64,000 nt of DNA from NCBI RefSeq assembly GCF_900312745.1, contig NZ_OMPD01000014.1, positions 2,666,001 through 2,730,000 on the forward strand, given 5' to 3'. The notes under the pieces were generated by a model. The model was not told where the DNA came from, ran no database searches, and saw nothing but the letters and a program-made list of their open reading frames with translations. The translations under genes and the position numbers were made by a program. This DNA comes from Aquimarina sp. AU58 (GTDB lineage Bacteria > Bacteroidota > Bacteroidia > Flavobacteriales > Flavobacteriaceae). Shown piece after piece: positions 18,390-27,535 of the stretch. Within the stretch, counting starts at the first letter, position 1. Every line of letters starts with the position of its first letter.

Positions 18390-19430
18390 TTATAATCTTC
18401 TCTTTTTAATTAAGACATCTTTATATAATTCGAGGTTTTTTAAAACAATGTCGCTTCCTTTTACAACAGTTTCTAATGGTTGATCTCCTAGATGTACAGG
18501 AAGTTCTGTAGCTATGGATAATCGATCATCAAGCCCTCTTAGCATTGATCCACCACCTGTTAAATAAATACCAGAATTATAGATATCAGCAGAGAGTTCT
18601 GGAGGAATTTCAGAAAGTGTTTCCATAATTGCATTTTCTATTTGTATAATAGACTTATCTAAACTTTTTTTAATCTCTTTATGTGATAATTGTATTTGTT
18701 TAGGTTTTCCTGTTAGAATATCTCTTCCTTCTACCATCATTTTTTCTGGAGGTGATGCTAAGGTGTCGATTGCAGAACCAATTTTTATTTTTATTTTCTC
18801 TGCCATAGACTCTCCTATATGTAGATTTCGAGATTCTCTCACATATTGAGTAATATCTTCATTAAAAACGTTTCCAGCAATTTTTACAGATTGGCCACTA
18901 ATTATTCTCCCCAAAGAGATCACAGCAATTTCTGTAGTTCCTCCACCTATATCTACAACCATATTTCCTTTAGGTTCTAGAACATCTATCCCGCCACCTA
19001 TTGCTGCTGCTATAGGTTCTGGTATTAGAAATATATTTTTTGCATTGAGTCGTTTTGCAGATTCTTGTACCGCTCGCATTTCAACTTCAGTACTTCCGCA
19101 AGGGATAGCAATAATCATATTGTAAGAAGTTGCAAAAGCTGAAGTATTAAAAACTGATAACTTTTTGATAAATGTCTTTAGCATTTTCTCTGCTGCATCA
19201 AAATTAGAAATAACACCATTATTAAATGGAGATATTGTTTTTATATTCTTGTTAATTTTGCCACGCATCATACCTGCTTCTTTACCTACTGCAATAATTT
19301 TCCCGGTAATTTGATGAATTGATATGATAGAAGAGTTGTTTACTGCTATTTTTCCTTTATAGGTAATAAGCGTATTTGAGGTGCCAAGATCTATTGCTAT
19401 TTTTTCGTTTAAAAAATCAAAAAAGCCCAT
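18390..19430 (-). CDS. mreB: MreB-family actin-like cell-shape protein, solitary copy
   Basis: A 346-residue MreB/Mbl protein with the actin-family nucleotide motifs: phosphate 1 IAIDLGTSNTLITYKG, phosphate 2 MVVDIGGGTTEIAVISLG and adenosine motif GIYLTGGGSMLRGLDDRL. It polymerises under the inner membrane and guides side-wall peptidoglycan synthesis. No mreC, mreD, pbp2 or rodA lies beside it, unlike the usual operon. It is therefore likely a second, solitary paralogue. The C-terminus (KDVLIKKRRL) is basic. The start ATG sits at a typical family position (MGFFDFLNEKIAIDLG). Confidence 0.93.
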   Translation of the reverse strand: MGFFDFLNEKIAIDLGTSNTLITYKGKIAVNNSSIISIHQITGKIIAVGKEAGMMRGKINKNIKTISPFNNGVISNFDAAEKMLKTFIKKLSVFNTSAFATSYNMIIAIPCGSTEVEMRAVQESAKRLNAKNIFLIPEPIAAAIGGGIDVLEPKGNMVVDIGGGTTEIAVISLGRIISGQSVKIAGNVFNEDITQYVRESRNLHIGESMAEKIKIKIGSAIDTLASPPEKMMVEGRDILTGKPKQIQLSHKEIKKSLDKSIIQIENAIMETLSEIPPELSADIYNSGIYLTGGGSMLRGLDDRLSIATELPVHLGDQPLETVVKGSDIVLKNLELYKDVLIKKRRL

Positions 19431-19704
19431 GATTTGTGTGTACTTAGGTTAATGTGTGTTGATTTAAGGTGTAATAAAGTAGCTTATATTCATGCAGTAG
19501 GGGTCTAAAGGTAGATAACTTCGATAAAACGTAATTATTGTGTTTCTAAACAAGTTTTAGCATCATTTCTTGTAACGTCAAATGATTGGACGCCTTTGTT
19601 GTAGTGAAGTGATCTCTATATTTTGGTAAGTGATTTATTAGATGTAATTATTTCATTGATAATAACTTTTTTTACATAATCTGTATTTTCCAAATAGTTT
19701 GGTT

Positions 19705-19712
19705 TATTTTTG
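19705..19712 (+). promoter_or_regulatory. -7 box TATTTTTG upstream of cmk
   Basis: A full match to TAnnTTTG but with no TTG at the right distance upstream. It overlaps the TTG codon at 19710, which argues against that codon as the cmk start. The rest of the gap from 19431 to here shows nothing else I can support. Confidence 0.4.
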
Positions 19713-19742
19713 GTTTTTAATACAAATAGCATTTCTCATAAA

Positions 19743-20444
19743 TTGGAAGACAATAAGATAATAATAGCTATAGATGGACATTCCTCTACAGGAAAAAGTA
19801 CCGTCGCGAAACAATTAGCCAAAGCATTAGGATATATTTATGTAGATACTGGAGCTATGTATCGAGCGGTTTCTTTATATGCTATGAGGAAAAAAATTAT
19901 TGACGAGTTTCATTTTGATCAGGAAGCATTAGAAAAGGACCTTTCTGAAATAGACCTTAGATTTAGGATAAACCCAGAAACTGGCCTGGCAGAAATCTTA
20001 CTTAATGGAGAAAATGTAGAAAAAAAAATCAGGACGCTTACCGTTTCTAAATATGTAAGTAAAATTGCTGCAATCTCGAGTGTTCGTAAAAAATTAGTAG
20101 AACAACAACAAAAAATGGGGATGGATAAAGGGATTGTTATGGATGGAAGAGATATAGGAACTGTTGTTTTTCCAAATGCCGAACTTAAACTATTCATGAC
20201 TGCAACTGCTAAGGATCGCGCAGAACGTAGATTTCTAGAGCTTAGAGAAAGGGGAGAAGATGTAACTTATGAAGATGTTTTAAAAAATGTAGTAAATAGA
20301 GATCACATAGATAGTACAAGAAAAGATTCGCCGCTTAAGAAAGCAGAAGATGCTATCAAGATAGATAATTCTAATCTTACCTTAAAAGAACAATTTGAGC
20401 AAATTTTACAACTTGCTAAAACTTCTGTTATTACTGCAACTTAA
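19743..20444 (+). CDS. cmk: Cytidylate kinase
   Basis: Transfers phosphate from ATP to CMP/dCMP in pyrimidine nucleotide synthesis. P-loop AIDGHSSTGKSTVAKQLA, the YVDTGAMYRAV block, the VMDGRDIGTVVFP block and the RAERRFLELRERGEDVTYEDV lid are all present. No ATG precedes the P-loop. I prefer the TTG at 19743 because the product then starts LEDNKIIIAIDGHSS, the normal distance from the P-loop; the TTG at 19710 is longer and lies inside a -7 promoter box. The 3' end overlaps the convergent small secreted-protein gene by four bases. Confidence 0.93.
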   Translation: MEDNKIIIAIDGHSSTGKSTVAKQLAKALGYIYVDTGAMYRAVSLYAMRKKIIDEFHFDQEALEKDLSEIDLRFRINPETGLAEILLNGENVEKKIRTLTVSKYVSKIAAISSVRKKLVEQQQKMGMDKGIVMDGRDIGTVVFPNAELKLFMTATAKDRAERRFLELRERGEDVTYEDVLKNVVNRDHIDSTRKDSPLKKAEDAIKIDNSNLTLKEQFEQILQLAKTSVITAT

Positions 20445-20809
20445 TTTTTTGGAGCAACAAGAGAATCTGAGATATTATTTTCGTCTAAATTAAAATCAGA
20501 AAGCTCACGAGATTCGTATAATTTCATTTCTTCTTTTACCCATTCGATTAATTGTATATATTCTTCATCATTACTAAGAATAAGGACACGATTTAATCGT
20601 AAAAGATGATGATTAGCGTATTGCTTGTATTTTTTTATCGTAGTGTCAGAAACTGAATAAAATGGTTTGTTAACCAGGATTTTATATTGTTTTCCGTTAT
20701 TCATTACTATTTGATCCTTATGCTCATATATAATCCTTGTTTTGGATAAGGACTGTGCGTAATTATGTAGTGAAATAAATAAGAAAACTAAAAGTAATAA
20801 TTTTTTCAT
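20441..20809 (-). CDS. Small secreted protein of unknown function
   Basis: A 122-residue protein with a clear signal peptide (MKKLLLLVFLFISLHNYAQ). The mature part is charged and mostly helical, with no motif I recognise. It has its own consensus promoter 26 bases upstream and converges on cmk with a 4-base overlap. It appears to be real because of the signal peptide, promoter and tight packing. Confidence 0.75.
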   Translation of the reverse strand: MKKLLLLVFLFISLHNYAQSLSKTRIIYEHKDQIVMNNGKQYKILVNKPFYSVSDTTIKKYKQYANHHLLRLNRVLILSNDEEYIQLIEWVKEEMKLYESRELSDFNLDENNISDSLVAPKN

Positions 20810-20834
20810 ATAAATATTCTATAGATTCGGAAAG

Positions 20835-20864
20835 CAAAAATACGGTAAAACCGTAAAATAACAA
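20835..20864 (-). promoter_or_regulatory. Bacteroidota-type promoter
   Basis: On the minus strand TTG (20864-20862), a 19-base spacer, then TATTTTTG (20842-20835), a full TAnnTTTG match, 26 bases before the ATG of the small secreted protein. Confidence 0.65.
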
Positions 20865-20938
20865 GGTTTTGTAGTGTTTAGATCGTTGTTTTTTCGATGA
20901 AATACACGATTTTTACCTTTTAACTAACTTAAAATGGA

Positions 20939-20976
20939 AAAAAAGCTATTAAAAAATATTTTTTAATAGCTTTTTT
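20939..20976. terminator. Intrinsic terminator after the reprolysin-like protease
   Basis: An 18-base perfect stem, AAAAAAGCTATTAAAAAA with its complement, around TA. The T-rich end on the minus strand follows the protease stop at 21009. Confidence 0.85.
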
Positions 20977-21008
20977 ATTCTTGTTTTATTACTGAAATCA
21001 ATTCATAA

Positions 21009-24000
21009 CTAGTTCATAATTAGTTTATGAACAGATGTTTTATGATCAGTTTTTAACTTAACCAGATATGCACCATTCGCAAGATTACCTGGGTTAAATG
21101 ATTTATTACTTACATTATCATTTTTGTATACACTTCTTCCAAATAGATCGAAAATGATAACCGAAATATTATCTGTAGGAGCAGTAACTCTAAGCATTGT
21201 GTTAGTACCACTTACTACTGGATTTGGTGCTATTGAAACCTGAGAAGCTTTTGTCGTATTAAAACTCTCTACTGTTACACCTCTAGCAGTACCACCTACT
21301 GTAAATGAAGTATTTTCTGAACTACCAAAAGAACCACCAGATGCTAGTGTTGTACTACCTGCTGTTAGTGAGTAAGATCCGTTACCATATTGGCAGCAAA
21401 TACCATCTCCATAAACATCACTTATTGTAAATGTATAAGAACCAGCAGCTAAACACTCTGTAAGAGTTAGTGTAGAACCATCTGCTTGAGAACCATATGT
21501 TCCTCCAGAGGCTACAACTTGATTACTACTATTAGTAATTTGCCAGCTTGTCTCTTCTGGGTAGTCATCAAATGTAATAGATAAGTTTACATCGGTACAA
21601 GAAGGGTTAACCGTTCCTGTCGTTAGTTTAACATCATCAAAAGCCATATCACCACTCCAGGATGTACTGGTAATTCCATTAAATCTTAATTTAACTGTAG
21701 CTCCGGTATATGATGCTAAATCAACACTGGCTGATTTCCAAGAATTACCTTGATTACCAGATTTAGTCCATAAAGAAGTCCAATTAGTTCCATTATCTGT
21801 ACTCGCCTCTAGTGTTAATGTTCCTATACTGGTACCATACATATGATATTGAAAAGTAAATGTTGCTTGCGATGCAGTACTAAGATCAAAACAAGGAGAG
21901 TTTAGTATTGCTCTTTTGTTAGGGAATCCTGCACCATTTCCAGAAGCTTCTGTATATACATAATATGTACCTTCTGCAGCACTTGATGGCCCGGTATTTC
22001 TTGATGGAGTTCCATTAGAATCTATAGTCCAGTTAATATCATCACCAGTGGCTTGAGACCATGCTCCGAGCGTATTTTCGAATCCTTCAGTATATGGGAA
22101 AGAAGAAATCTCTCCTGTACATCCTCCACCAGTATTTCCTGGTAGTGTAGTTGCAGTTGCAGTATTACTAAAACCAGATTGGTTTCCTGCAGCATCTTTA
22201 GCTTTTACTCTAAAAGAATATGATGTATTAGCAGATAACCCAGTAGCTTGATAAGTTGTAGTTGTAGCTGTTCCTATAACTGTATTACCTTGATAAACAT
22301 CGTATCCACTTACTCCAACATTATCTGTAGAAGCGCTCCAGGATAGATCAATAGTAGTTTGTGTTGCATTAGAGGTAGCTAAACTTGCAGGAGTTGTAGG
22401 TGCCTGTGTGTCTCCACCTGTTCCTCCAGTAATTTCAAAGTTAGCATTAGAGATATCAAAGAATATGTTTCCAGATCCTCTTACCATAATTCTGTTTTGT
22501 GTTCCTTGAGAATTTGGAACCGTTATACTATGAGAACCATCATTTGGTACCGCTGTAGCGATAACCGTTGGATAAGTATTTCCCCCATCTGTAGATAGTA
22601 AAATATCGACATTGGCAGTATTAATCCCATTTCCTGTTGTACCAGCAACATCCCAGGTTACAGTTTGCGTAGAACCAGCAGACCAACTAACATTAGTATT
22701 AGGAGTGTTAACTACAAAAGGCCCAGCAGAAGCAGTAACATTAACTTTCATGTTATCACTATTATTTGCTCCACCACCAGCTTTATTGTCTCTAACTGTT
22801 AATCTAAAATTTAAGGCTCTCGTTACATCTGGTACAGCTTCCCATTTCCATGAGGTAGCACCAGTTTTAATAGTTTCTAATCTTGGAAAATATCTTTGAT
22901 TAGATGCAGTAGGAGTATAAGACCTGAAGGCAACACCAGAAGTAGCTGTAGTACTTGGTATTGTTCCAACACGACTATCCGTTTGTTCCCAGCAATAGGT
23001 AAGTGCATCTCCACTATTAGCATCAGTACCTTGGCCAGTTAATACAAATGGAGTTCCTTTTGGAACGGTATAATCAGCACCTGCATTTGCAGTAGGAATA
23101 GCATTACCTGTATTGGTATTGGTCTGACAACTAGTTGATTTTACATAATTGGTAATCTGCTGGATAGTTACTGCATGAAAATAAGGGTCACTATTCTGTT
23201 GTACATCTGTGTTAGCACCTGTAATTCCTGCATATCCCATAATTGTAGTTCCACTTCCTGGCTCTACCTGAATATTGCTATTAGCATCGCCGGTAAATGT
23301 AAACGTATGATTTCCACCAAATTGATGTCCCATTTCGTGTGCTACATAGTCTACATCATAAATATCTCCCTGTGGTGTATTTCTAGAAGAAAAACCACTT
23401 CCTTTTTTTCCATCTACACATACACATCCGATACATCCTGCATTACCATTTTTTGGAGCAAGAACAAATACATGACCAATATCATAATTAGCTTCTCCAA
23501 TTACACTCGTTAATGTAGATTGTAACTGGCTGTTGTAACTTCCTGTATATGGATCTGTATTTGCGTTGGTGTATACAACATCATCATTGTTTGAAATAAG
23601 AACCATTGTAACTCCGAAATCGGTTTCATATATCCCGTTTACACGAGTCATAGTAGCATTAATTGCTGCCATGGCTCCTGCCTTAGTACCACCGTGAAAT
23701 TGAGCATACTCCCCAGTAGTCGAAACAGCTAATCGATACGTTCTTAAAACACCGTCATCAGCATTTTTTTGATTGATTGCACCACCAGAAAAATTAGGCG
23801 TATCCTTATCAACAGAACAATTTAACCTATCAACAGTACCTGATCTCTGATCTCTAGAGTAAATAGTATATACAGAACCACTGGTTGTATAAGGCTCTAT
23901 AAATACAGTTTTAGAATTACCAGATAGACGCATACTTTGTAACCCAGAAGGAGCAACACTAAATCTGATTGTAGCTGTTGGATCGTCAATTCCCTGACCA

Positions 24001-24335
24001 GCATACGATTTAATCTCGGGATATTTGGCTGCAAGATCAGGGTGCATTACAGGAGCTTCTACTATTCTAAAAGATTCCATAGTACCTTGCGCATTTGGAA
24101 ACTGCATAACAACAGCAGAGCCATTGGATGATTTTCCTCGCAACTGAGAGTCCTGAAGTGCTTTTTTCAGAGCTTCGATATTAAGATCAAAAAGAGTGTT
24201 TGATGGTAAATCGGTCTTTGTCTTTATAACATTAAGACTTTTTGAAGAATTAGTTCTTTGCCAAGGATTATTACCTTGTGCGAATACGTGGCCTACAATA
24301 AATAAGCCCACGAATAAAAATAATCGCGTTTTCAT
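21009..24335 (-). CDS. Secreted reprolysin-like zinc metalloprotease with FN3, MAM-like and T9SS sorting domains
   Basis: A 1108-residue secreted protease. In order: signal peptide (ending FIVGHVFAQ), propeptide, M12B-type catalytic domain with HEMGHQFGGNHTF (HExxHxxGxxH, first His at 333) and a Met-turn region TIMGYAG, a PKD/Ig-like stretch (ANAGADYTVPKGTPF), a beta-domain common to bacterial reprolysins, a fibronectin type III domain (DLSWSASTDNVGVSGYDVY), a MAM-like domain (FPYTEGFENTLGAWSQ), a glycine-rich beta-domain, and a C-terminal type A sorting domain from SIAPNPVVSGTN to the end. I start at ATG 24335; an earlier start at 24362 would put nine polar residues before the signal peptide. 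It is exported by the type IX system and probably degrades protein outside the cell. Confidence 0.92.
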   Translation of the reverse strand: MKTRLFLFVGLFIVGHVFAQGNNPWQRTNSSKSLNVIKTKTDLPSNTLFDLNIEALKKALQDSQLRGKSSNGSAVVMQFPNAQGTMESFRIVEAPVMHPDLAAKYPEIKSYAGQGIDDPTATIRFSVAPSGLQSMRLSGNSKTVFIEPYTTSGSVYTIYSRDQRSGTVDRLNCSVDKDTPNFSGGAINQKNADDGVLRTYRLAVSTTGEYAQFHGGTKAGAMAAINATMTRVNGIYETDFGVTMVLISNNDDVVYTNANTDPYTGSYNSQLQSTLTSVIGEANYDIGHVFVLAPKNGNAGCIGCVCVDGKKGSGFSSRNTPQGDIYDVDYVAHEMGHQFGGNHTFTFTGDANSNIQVEPGSGTTIMGYAGITGANTDVQQNSDPYFHAVTIQQITNYVKSTSCQTNTNTGNAIPTANAGADYTVPKGTPFVLTGQGTDANSGDALTYCWEQTDSRVGTIPSTTATSGVAFRSYTPTASNQRYFPRLETIKTGATSWKWEAVPDVTRALNFRLTVRDNKAGGGANNSDNMKVNVTASAGPFVVNTPNTNVSWSAGSTQTVTWDVAGTTGNGINTANVDILLSTDGGNTYPTVIATAVPNDGSHSITVPNSQGTQNRIMVRGSGNIFFDISNANFEITGGTGGDTQAPTTPASLATSNATQTTIDLSWSASTDNVGVSGYDVYQGNTVIGTATTTTYQATGLSANTSYSFRVKAKDAAGNQSGFSNTATATTLPGNTGGGCTGEISSFPYTEGFENTLGAWSQATGDDINWTIDSNGTPSRNTGPSSAAEGTYYVYTEASGNGAGFPNKRAILNSPCFDLSTASQATFTFQYHMYGTSIGTLTLEASTDNGTNWTSLWTKSGNQGNSWKSASVDLASYTGATVKLRFNGITSTSWSGDMAFDDVKLTTGTVNPSCTDVNLSITFDDYPEETSWQITNSSNQVVASGGTYGSQADGSTLTLTECLAAGSYTFTISDVYGDGICCQYGNGSYSLTAGSTTLASGGSFGSSENTSFTVGGTARGVTVESFNTTKASQVSIAPNPVVSGTNTMLRVTAPTDNISVIIFDLFGRSVYKNDNVSNKSFNPGNLANGAYLVKLKTDHKTSVHKLIMN

Positions 24336-24359
24336 ATAAGTTGAGTTTGAGTTAGGCGG

Positions 24360-24367
24360 CAAAAGTA
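24360..24367 (-). promoter_or_regulatory. -7 box TACTTTTG of the protease gene
   Basis: A full TAnnTTTG match on the minus strand, 25 bases before the ATG. The -33 position, about 20 bases further upstream, reads TTTAGC rather than TTG, so the promoter is partial. Confidence 0.4.
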
Positions 24368-24571
24368 GAAATATTATCTAATTTTTTGCTAAATGTTTGA
24401 TGAATTGTTGGTATTTTGTTGTTATTTATGGTTTTTACGTAATTTAATAACGGTTTTAGTGAAGAATTTTACAATAAATGCGATTCTGTAATAGACTTCT
24501 AGTACGCAAAATTTAGAAAGATTAATTTAAGAAGGAGAATTTTTTAGAGAAGTAGGGTATAAAAAGGGAAT

Positions 24572-24606
24572 AAAAAAAGACCACTATAATAAGTAGTCCT
24601 TTTTTA
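24572..24606 (-). terminator. Probable terminator of the BON-LysM gene
   Basis: An imperfect stem of A-run, GACCACT and AGTAGTCC, T-run, with one bulge and one mismatch. It lies 20 bases after the stop on the minus strand and carries T-rich flanks on both strands. Confidence 0.55.
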
Positions 24607-24624
24607 TTTTAAATATGTATAATA

Positions 24625-25002
24625 TTATAAATTAGGAATAACAAGCTCCTGATCTGGGTGAATAACGTCAGGGTTTTTAAGAATATTTGTATTTGCTTCA
24701 AAAATAGCCTTGTATTTCATTGCATCACCATAATAGTGCTTTGCAATTTTGCTTAATGATTCACCACTTTTTACTGTATGTCTATGATATACAGAAGTAT
24801 CAGCAACTTTAATATCCGCCATAATATCAGAAGGAGAATTACCACCTATTTCTTTTATTTTATCCCAAAGTTGGTTTTTTTCATACTGCGTTTTTGCAGT
24901 ACCTTTTATCTTAAGAGTTCCATTTTCTTCAGATACATCACCATCCTGGATGTTTAATTCTTGTCCTAAATCCAGAACACTTTGATATTTTGACTTCACC
25001 AT
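24625..25002 (-). CDS. BON-LysM protein (Kbp/YgaU-like)
   Basis: A 125-residue protein without a signal peptide: a BON-like first half (ENGTLKIKGTAKTQYEKNQL) and a C-terminal LysM domain (HTVKSGESLSKIAKHYYGDA to the end). The layout matches E. coli Kbp (YgaU), a cytoplasmic potassium-binding protein of 149 residues. A binding role in this organism is inferred from family only. A -7 box TATATTTG lies on the minus strand at 25046-25039. Confidence 0.8.
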   Translation of the reverse strand: MVKSKYQSVLDLGQELNIQDGDVSEENGTLKIKGTAKTQYEKNQLWDKIKEIGGNSPSDIMADIKVADTSVYHRHTVKSGESLSKIAKHYYGDAMKYKAIFEANTNILKNPDVIHPDQELVIPNL

Positions 25003-25151
25003 AACTAAGTTGATTTTAAATTATTAATTAGCTTTACCCAAATATAACAAATAATAGAATGGTGTTCACATAATTTTAGGATTAAAAATTGATCAATTAT
25101 CGTTGAAATGCATAATTTATCTATATCCGGACACTTTTAATACTATATTCA

Positions 25152-25940
25152 ATGTTCCGTAAACGTTATTATTATATCATTCAGTTGCAATACCTTGGTT
25201 TCAGATATCATGGTTGGCAGAAACAACCTACAGTAAATACTCTTCAGCGAATGGTAGAACGAACAATTGCTTTTGTTCTCGAACATAAAGACTTTAAGGT
25301 TTTGGCTACAGGAAGAACAGATGCCAAAGTATCGGCTAATCAAACCTATATTGAACTATTTGTAGACCATCAACCTTTGGATATTGAAGTTTTTTATCCT
25401 TTATTGAATCAAAACCTTCCTCAAGATATTAGGGCTTTGGGTATTGAAGAAACTAATGAGCAGTTTAATATTATTCAATCCCCAAAGAATAAAGAATATT
25501 TGTATTTATTCTCCTTTGGAGAGAAATTTCATCCTTTTTGTGCTCCGTTTATGTACAATATTGCAGAAGAGCTCAATATAAATTTAATGCAAGAAGCGGC
25601 TGCGTTATTTGTAGGAAAACATAATTTTAGGTCGTATTGTCACAGGCCTACAAGAAATACGATTTTAGAAGGTGAGGTAACACATTGCGAAATTGAAAAA
25701 AATGAAGTGTATACTGCTAGTTTTTTCCCTAAAGAAAGTTATCTTTTACGAGTAAAAGGTGAAGGGTTTAAAAGAAACCAAATTCGCTTAATGATGGGAG
25801 CATTATTGGATTTAGGAAAAGGAAAAATAAATCTTGATTTCATTAGACAAACCCTGGATCCTGAATCAGAAGAAATTATATTAGAGCATATAGTTCCTGG
25901 TTCCGGATTAATATTAAACTCTGTTGAATTTAAAACATAA
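25152..25940 (+). CDS. truA: TruA-family tRNA pseudouridine synthase, divergent active-site loop
   Basis: A 262-residue TruA-family protein. The catalytic aspartate lies in ATGRTDAKVSANQ (Asp57); the usual TruA reading is GRTDAGVHA, so Gly and His after the aspartate are replaced by Lys and Ser. The C-terminal RVKGEGFKRNQIRLMMGAL block is the RNA-binding motif of the family. TruA makes pseudouridine at positions 38-40 of tRNA. It heads a tight operon with MOSC and mutarotase-like genes, 3-base gaps each. Flavobacteria often have a second TruA-like protein, so this may be the paralogue rather than the main tRNA enzyme. Confidence 0.8.
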   Translation: MFRKRYYYIIQLQYLGFRYHGWQKQPTVNTLQRMVERTIAFVLEHKDFKVLATGRTDAKVSANQTYIELFVDHQPLDIEVFYPLLNQNLPQDIRALGIEETNEQFNIIQSPKNKEYLYLFSFGEKFHPFCAPFMYNIAEELNINLMQEAAALFVGKHNFRSYCHRPTRNTILEGEVTHCEIEKNEVYTASFFPKESYLLRVKGEGFKRNQIRLMMGALLDLGKGKINLDFIRQTLDPESEEIILEHIVPGSGLILNSVEFKT

Positions 25941-25943
25941 ACT

Positions 25944-26591
25944 ATGAAAGTTTTATCTACTAATATTGCAACACCACGTAGTATACTTTGGAAAGGAAGA
26001 GAAGAAAAAACGGGAATTTATAAACTTCCGGTAGAAGATCCAATATATTTAGAGAAAGAAGATGTTCGAAATGATCATGTTATCGATAGAAAATATCATG
26101 GTGGTGTTGATAAAGCTTGTTATTTATATTCGGTAGATCATTATCCCTATTGGAAAACAAAATATCCCGATTTAGAATGGAATTACGGAATGTTTGGTGA
26201 GAATGTTACGGTAGAAGGGTTTGACGAAAAAAATATAAAAATAGGATCTGTTTATCAACTTGGAAGCGCTACAATACAGATTTCACGCCCCAGGCAACCT
26301 TGTTACAAATTAGGTATTCGTTTTGGTAATCAAGCAGTGTTAAAACAAATGATAGATTCACTGCTTTCTGGAGTATATGTAAGAATAATCCACCCGGGAT
26401 CTGTTGCTGTTGGTGATGAATTACAGCTAACAAAAGAAAATGATGACGGAATATCTATTGCCGAATTAAATACATTATTATTTCATTATGATGAAAACAC
26501 ACACTTAGAGCTTGCTAAAAAAGCACTTAGTGATACTTTGGTTTCTGATAGTGATAAAAAATATTTTAGAAAAAAAATAAAAGCGTACTAG
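25944..26591 (+). CDS. MOSC domain protein (YiiM-like)
   Basis: A 215-residue MOSC protein, the molybdenum-cofactor sulfurase C-terminal fold. The Moco-binding cysteine is in SRPRQPCYKLG (Cys120) and the GMFGENVTVEG block is typical of YiiM, which with molybdenum cofactor reduces N-hydroxylated bases. A short three-helix C-terminal domain follows, as in YiiM. It sits 3 bases after the truA-like gene. Substrate specificity is not visible. Confidence 0.88.
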   Translation: MKVLSTNIATPRSILWKGREEKTGIYKLPVEDPIYLEKEDVRNDHVIDRKYHGGVDKACYLYSVDHYPYWKTKYPDLEWNYGMFGENVTVEGFDEKNIKIGSVYQLGSATIQISRPRQPCYKLGIRFGNQAVLKQMIDSLLSGVYVRIIHPGSVAVGDELQLTKENDDGISIAELNTLLFHYDENTHLELAKKALSDTLVSDSDKKYFRKKIKAY

Positions 26592-26594
26592 CAT

Positions 26595-27395
26595 ATGCCA
26601 GATAAGACAAGATTGCATAGTCCTGATGAAAAAACTATAGTTACTATTGATAATGGTGAGTTAATAAGTTACCAGGTTGATGGTATAGAAGTAATGCACC
26701 AAAAAGGAGATTTAGGATGGGGAAATACAGAAATTGAAATGTTTCCTACGATTGGCTCGACTAAAGAAAATCAATTTTCGGTACAAACTCCAAGAGGAGA
26801 AGCAAAACTGGATCAGCACGGGATTTTAAGAGTTATGGACTATCTTCCTTTAGCAATTGAGAAAAGTAGTGCTTGTTTTCATAAAAAATACGTAGCGAAT
26901 ACCCAGTTGTCTAATCATAAATTTCCTAATAAATCTACACAACAATGGCTTAACTGGCCATACGATTTTGAGTTTATTAAAACTTTTGAATTATCGAATG
27001 AAGCTTTAAAAATTATTTTTGAGGTAAAATCAGAAAAAAATATGCCATTGATGTTAGGGTTTCATCCTGCATTTAAGATTTATAGCCCGAATATCATATT
27101 GAAAACTTCAGATCAACATATTTCTTTAGATACTATTTTAAAAGCTGGAGCCTCTGCTTTTTTATTAGAAGATTGTAAAGAAATATCTATCACCAACAAT
27201 GGTAGTCTTGCTGTTAATGTAAAAACAAATGGTTTTAGACATATCATGCTATGGAGCGAAGTAACAAATATGGTTTGTATAGAACCCATTACTTTTTATC
27301 CTGCCAGCGTTCCTGCACATAAATTGCATACCGGGTTTGATTTTAGTTCTGGATATGAAAAATTTGAAATAACCATTTCAGCATCGGCCTCTTGA
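26595..27395 (+). CDS. Aldose 1-epimerase (galactose mutarotase) family protein
   Basis: A 266-residue protein of the mutarotase fold. The catalytic-region motifs LGFHPAFKIY (His) and CIEPITFYPASVP (Glu) are present; they match the YeaD/LacX-type branch better than classical GalM. It probably interconverts anomers of a hexose or hexose-6-phosphate. It is the last gene of the truA-MOSC operon with a 3-base gap. No signal peptide. Confidence 0.85.
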   Translation: MPDKTRLHSPDEKTIVTIDNGELISYQVDGIEVMHQKGDLGWGNTEIEMFPTIGSTKENQFSVQTPRGEAKLDQHGILRVMDYLPLAIEKSSACFHKKYVANTQLSNHKFPNKSTQQWLNWPYDFEFIKTFELSNEALKIIFEVKSEKNMPLMLGFHPAFKIYSPNIILKTSDQHISLDTILKAGASAFLLEDCKEISITNNGSLAVNVKTNGFRHIMLWSEVTNMVCIEPITFYPASVPAHKLHTGFDFSSGYEKFEITISASAS

Positions 27396-27535
27396 AAATT
27401 CGAAAAATTGAAAATATAATTATTGGAGAAGGTTCGGTTTATTTATAGATACATGAAAATCAGGTGCAGTTTCTTGATTAATTAATTTTACATCTTTAGA
27501 TTAGACAACAATTTGCTATCTGTAGTATCATAGTA

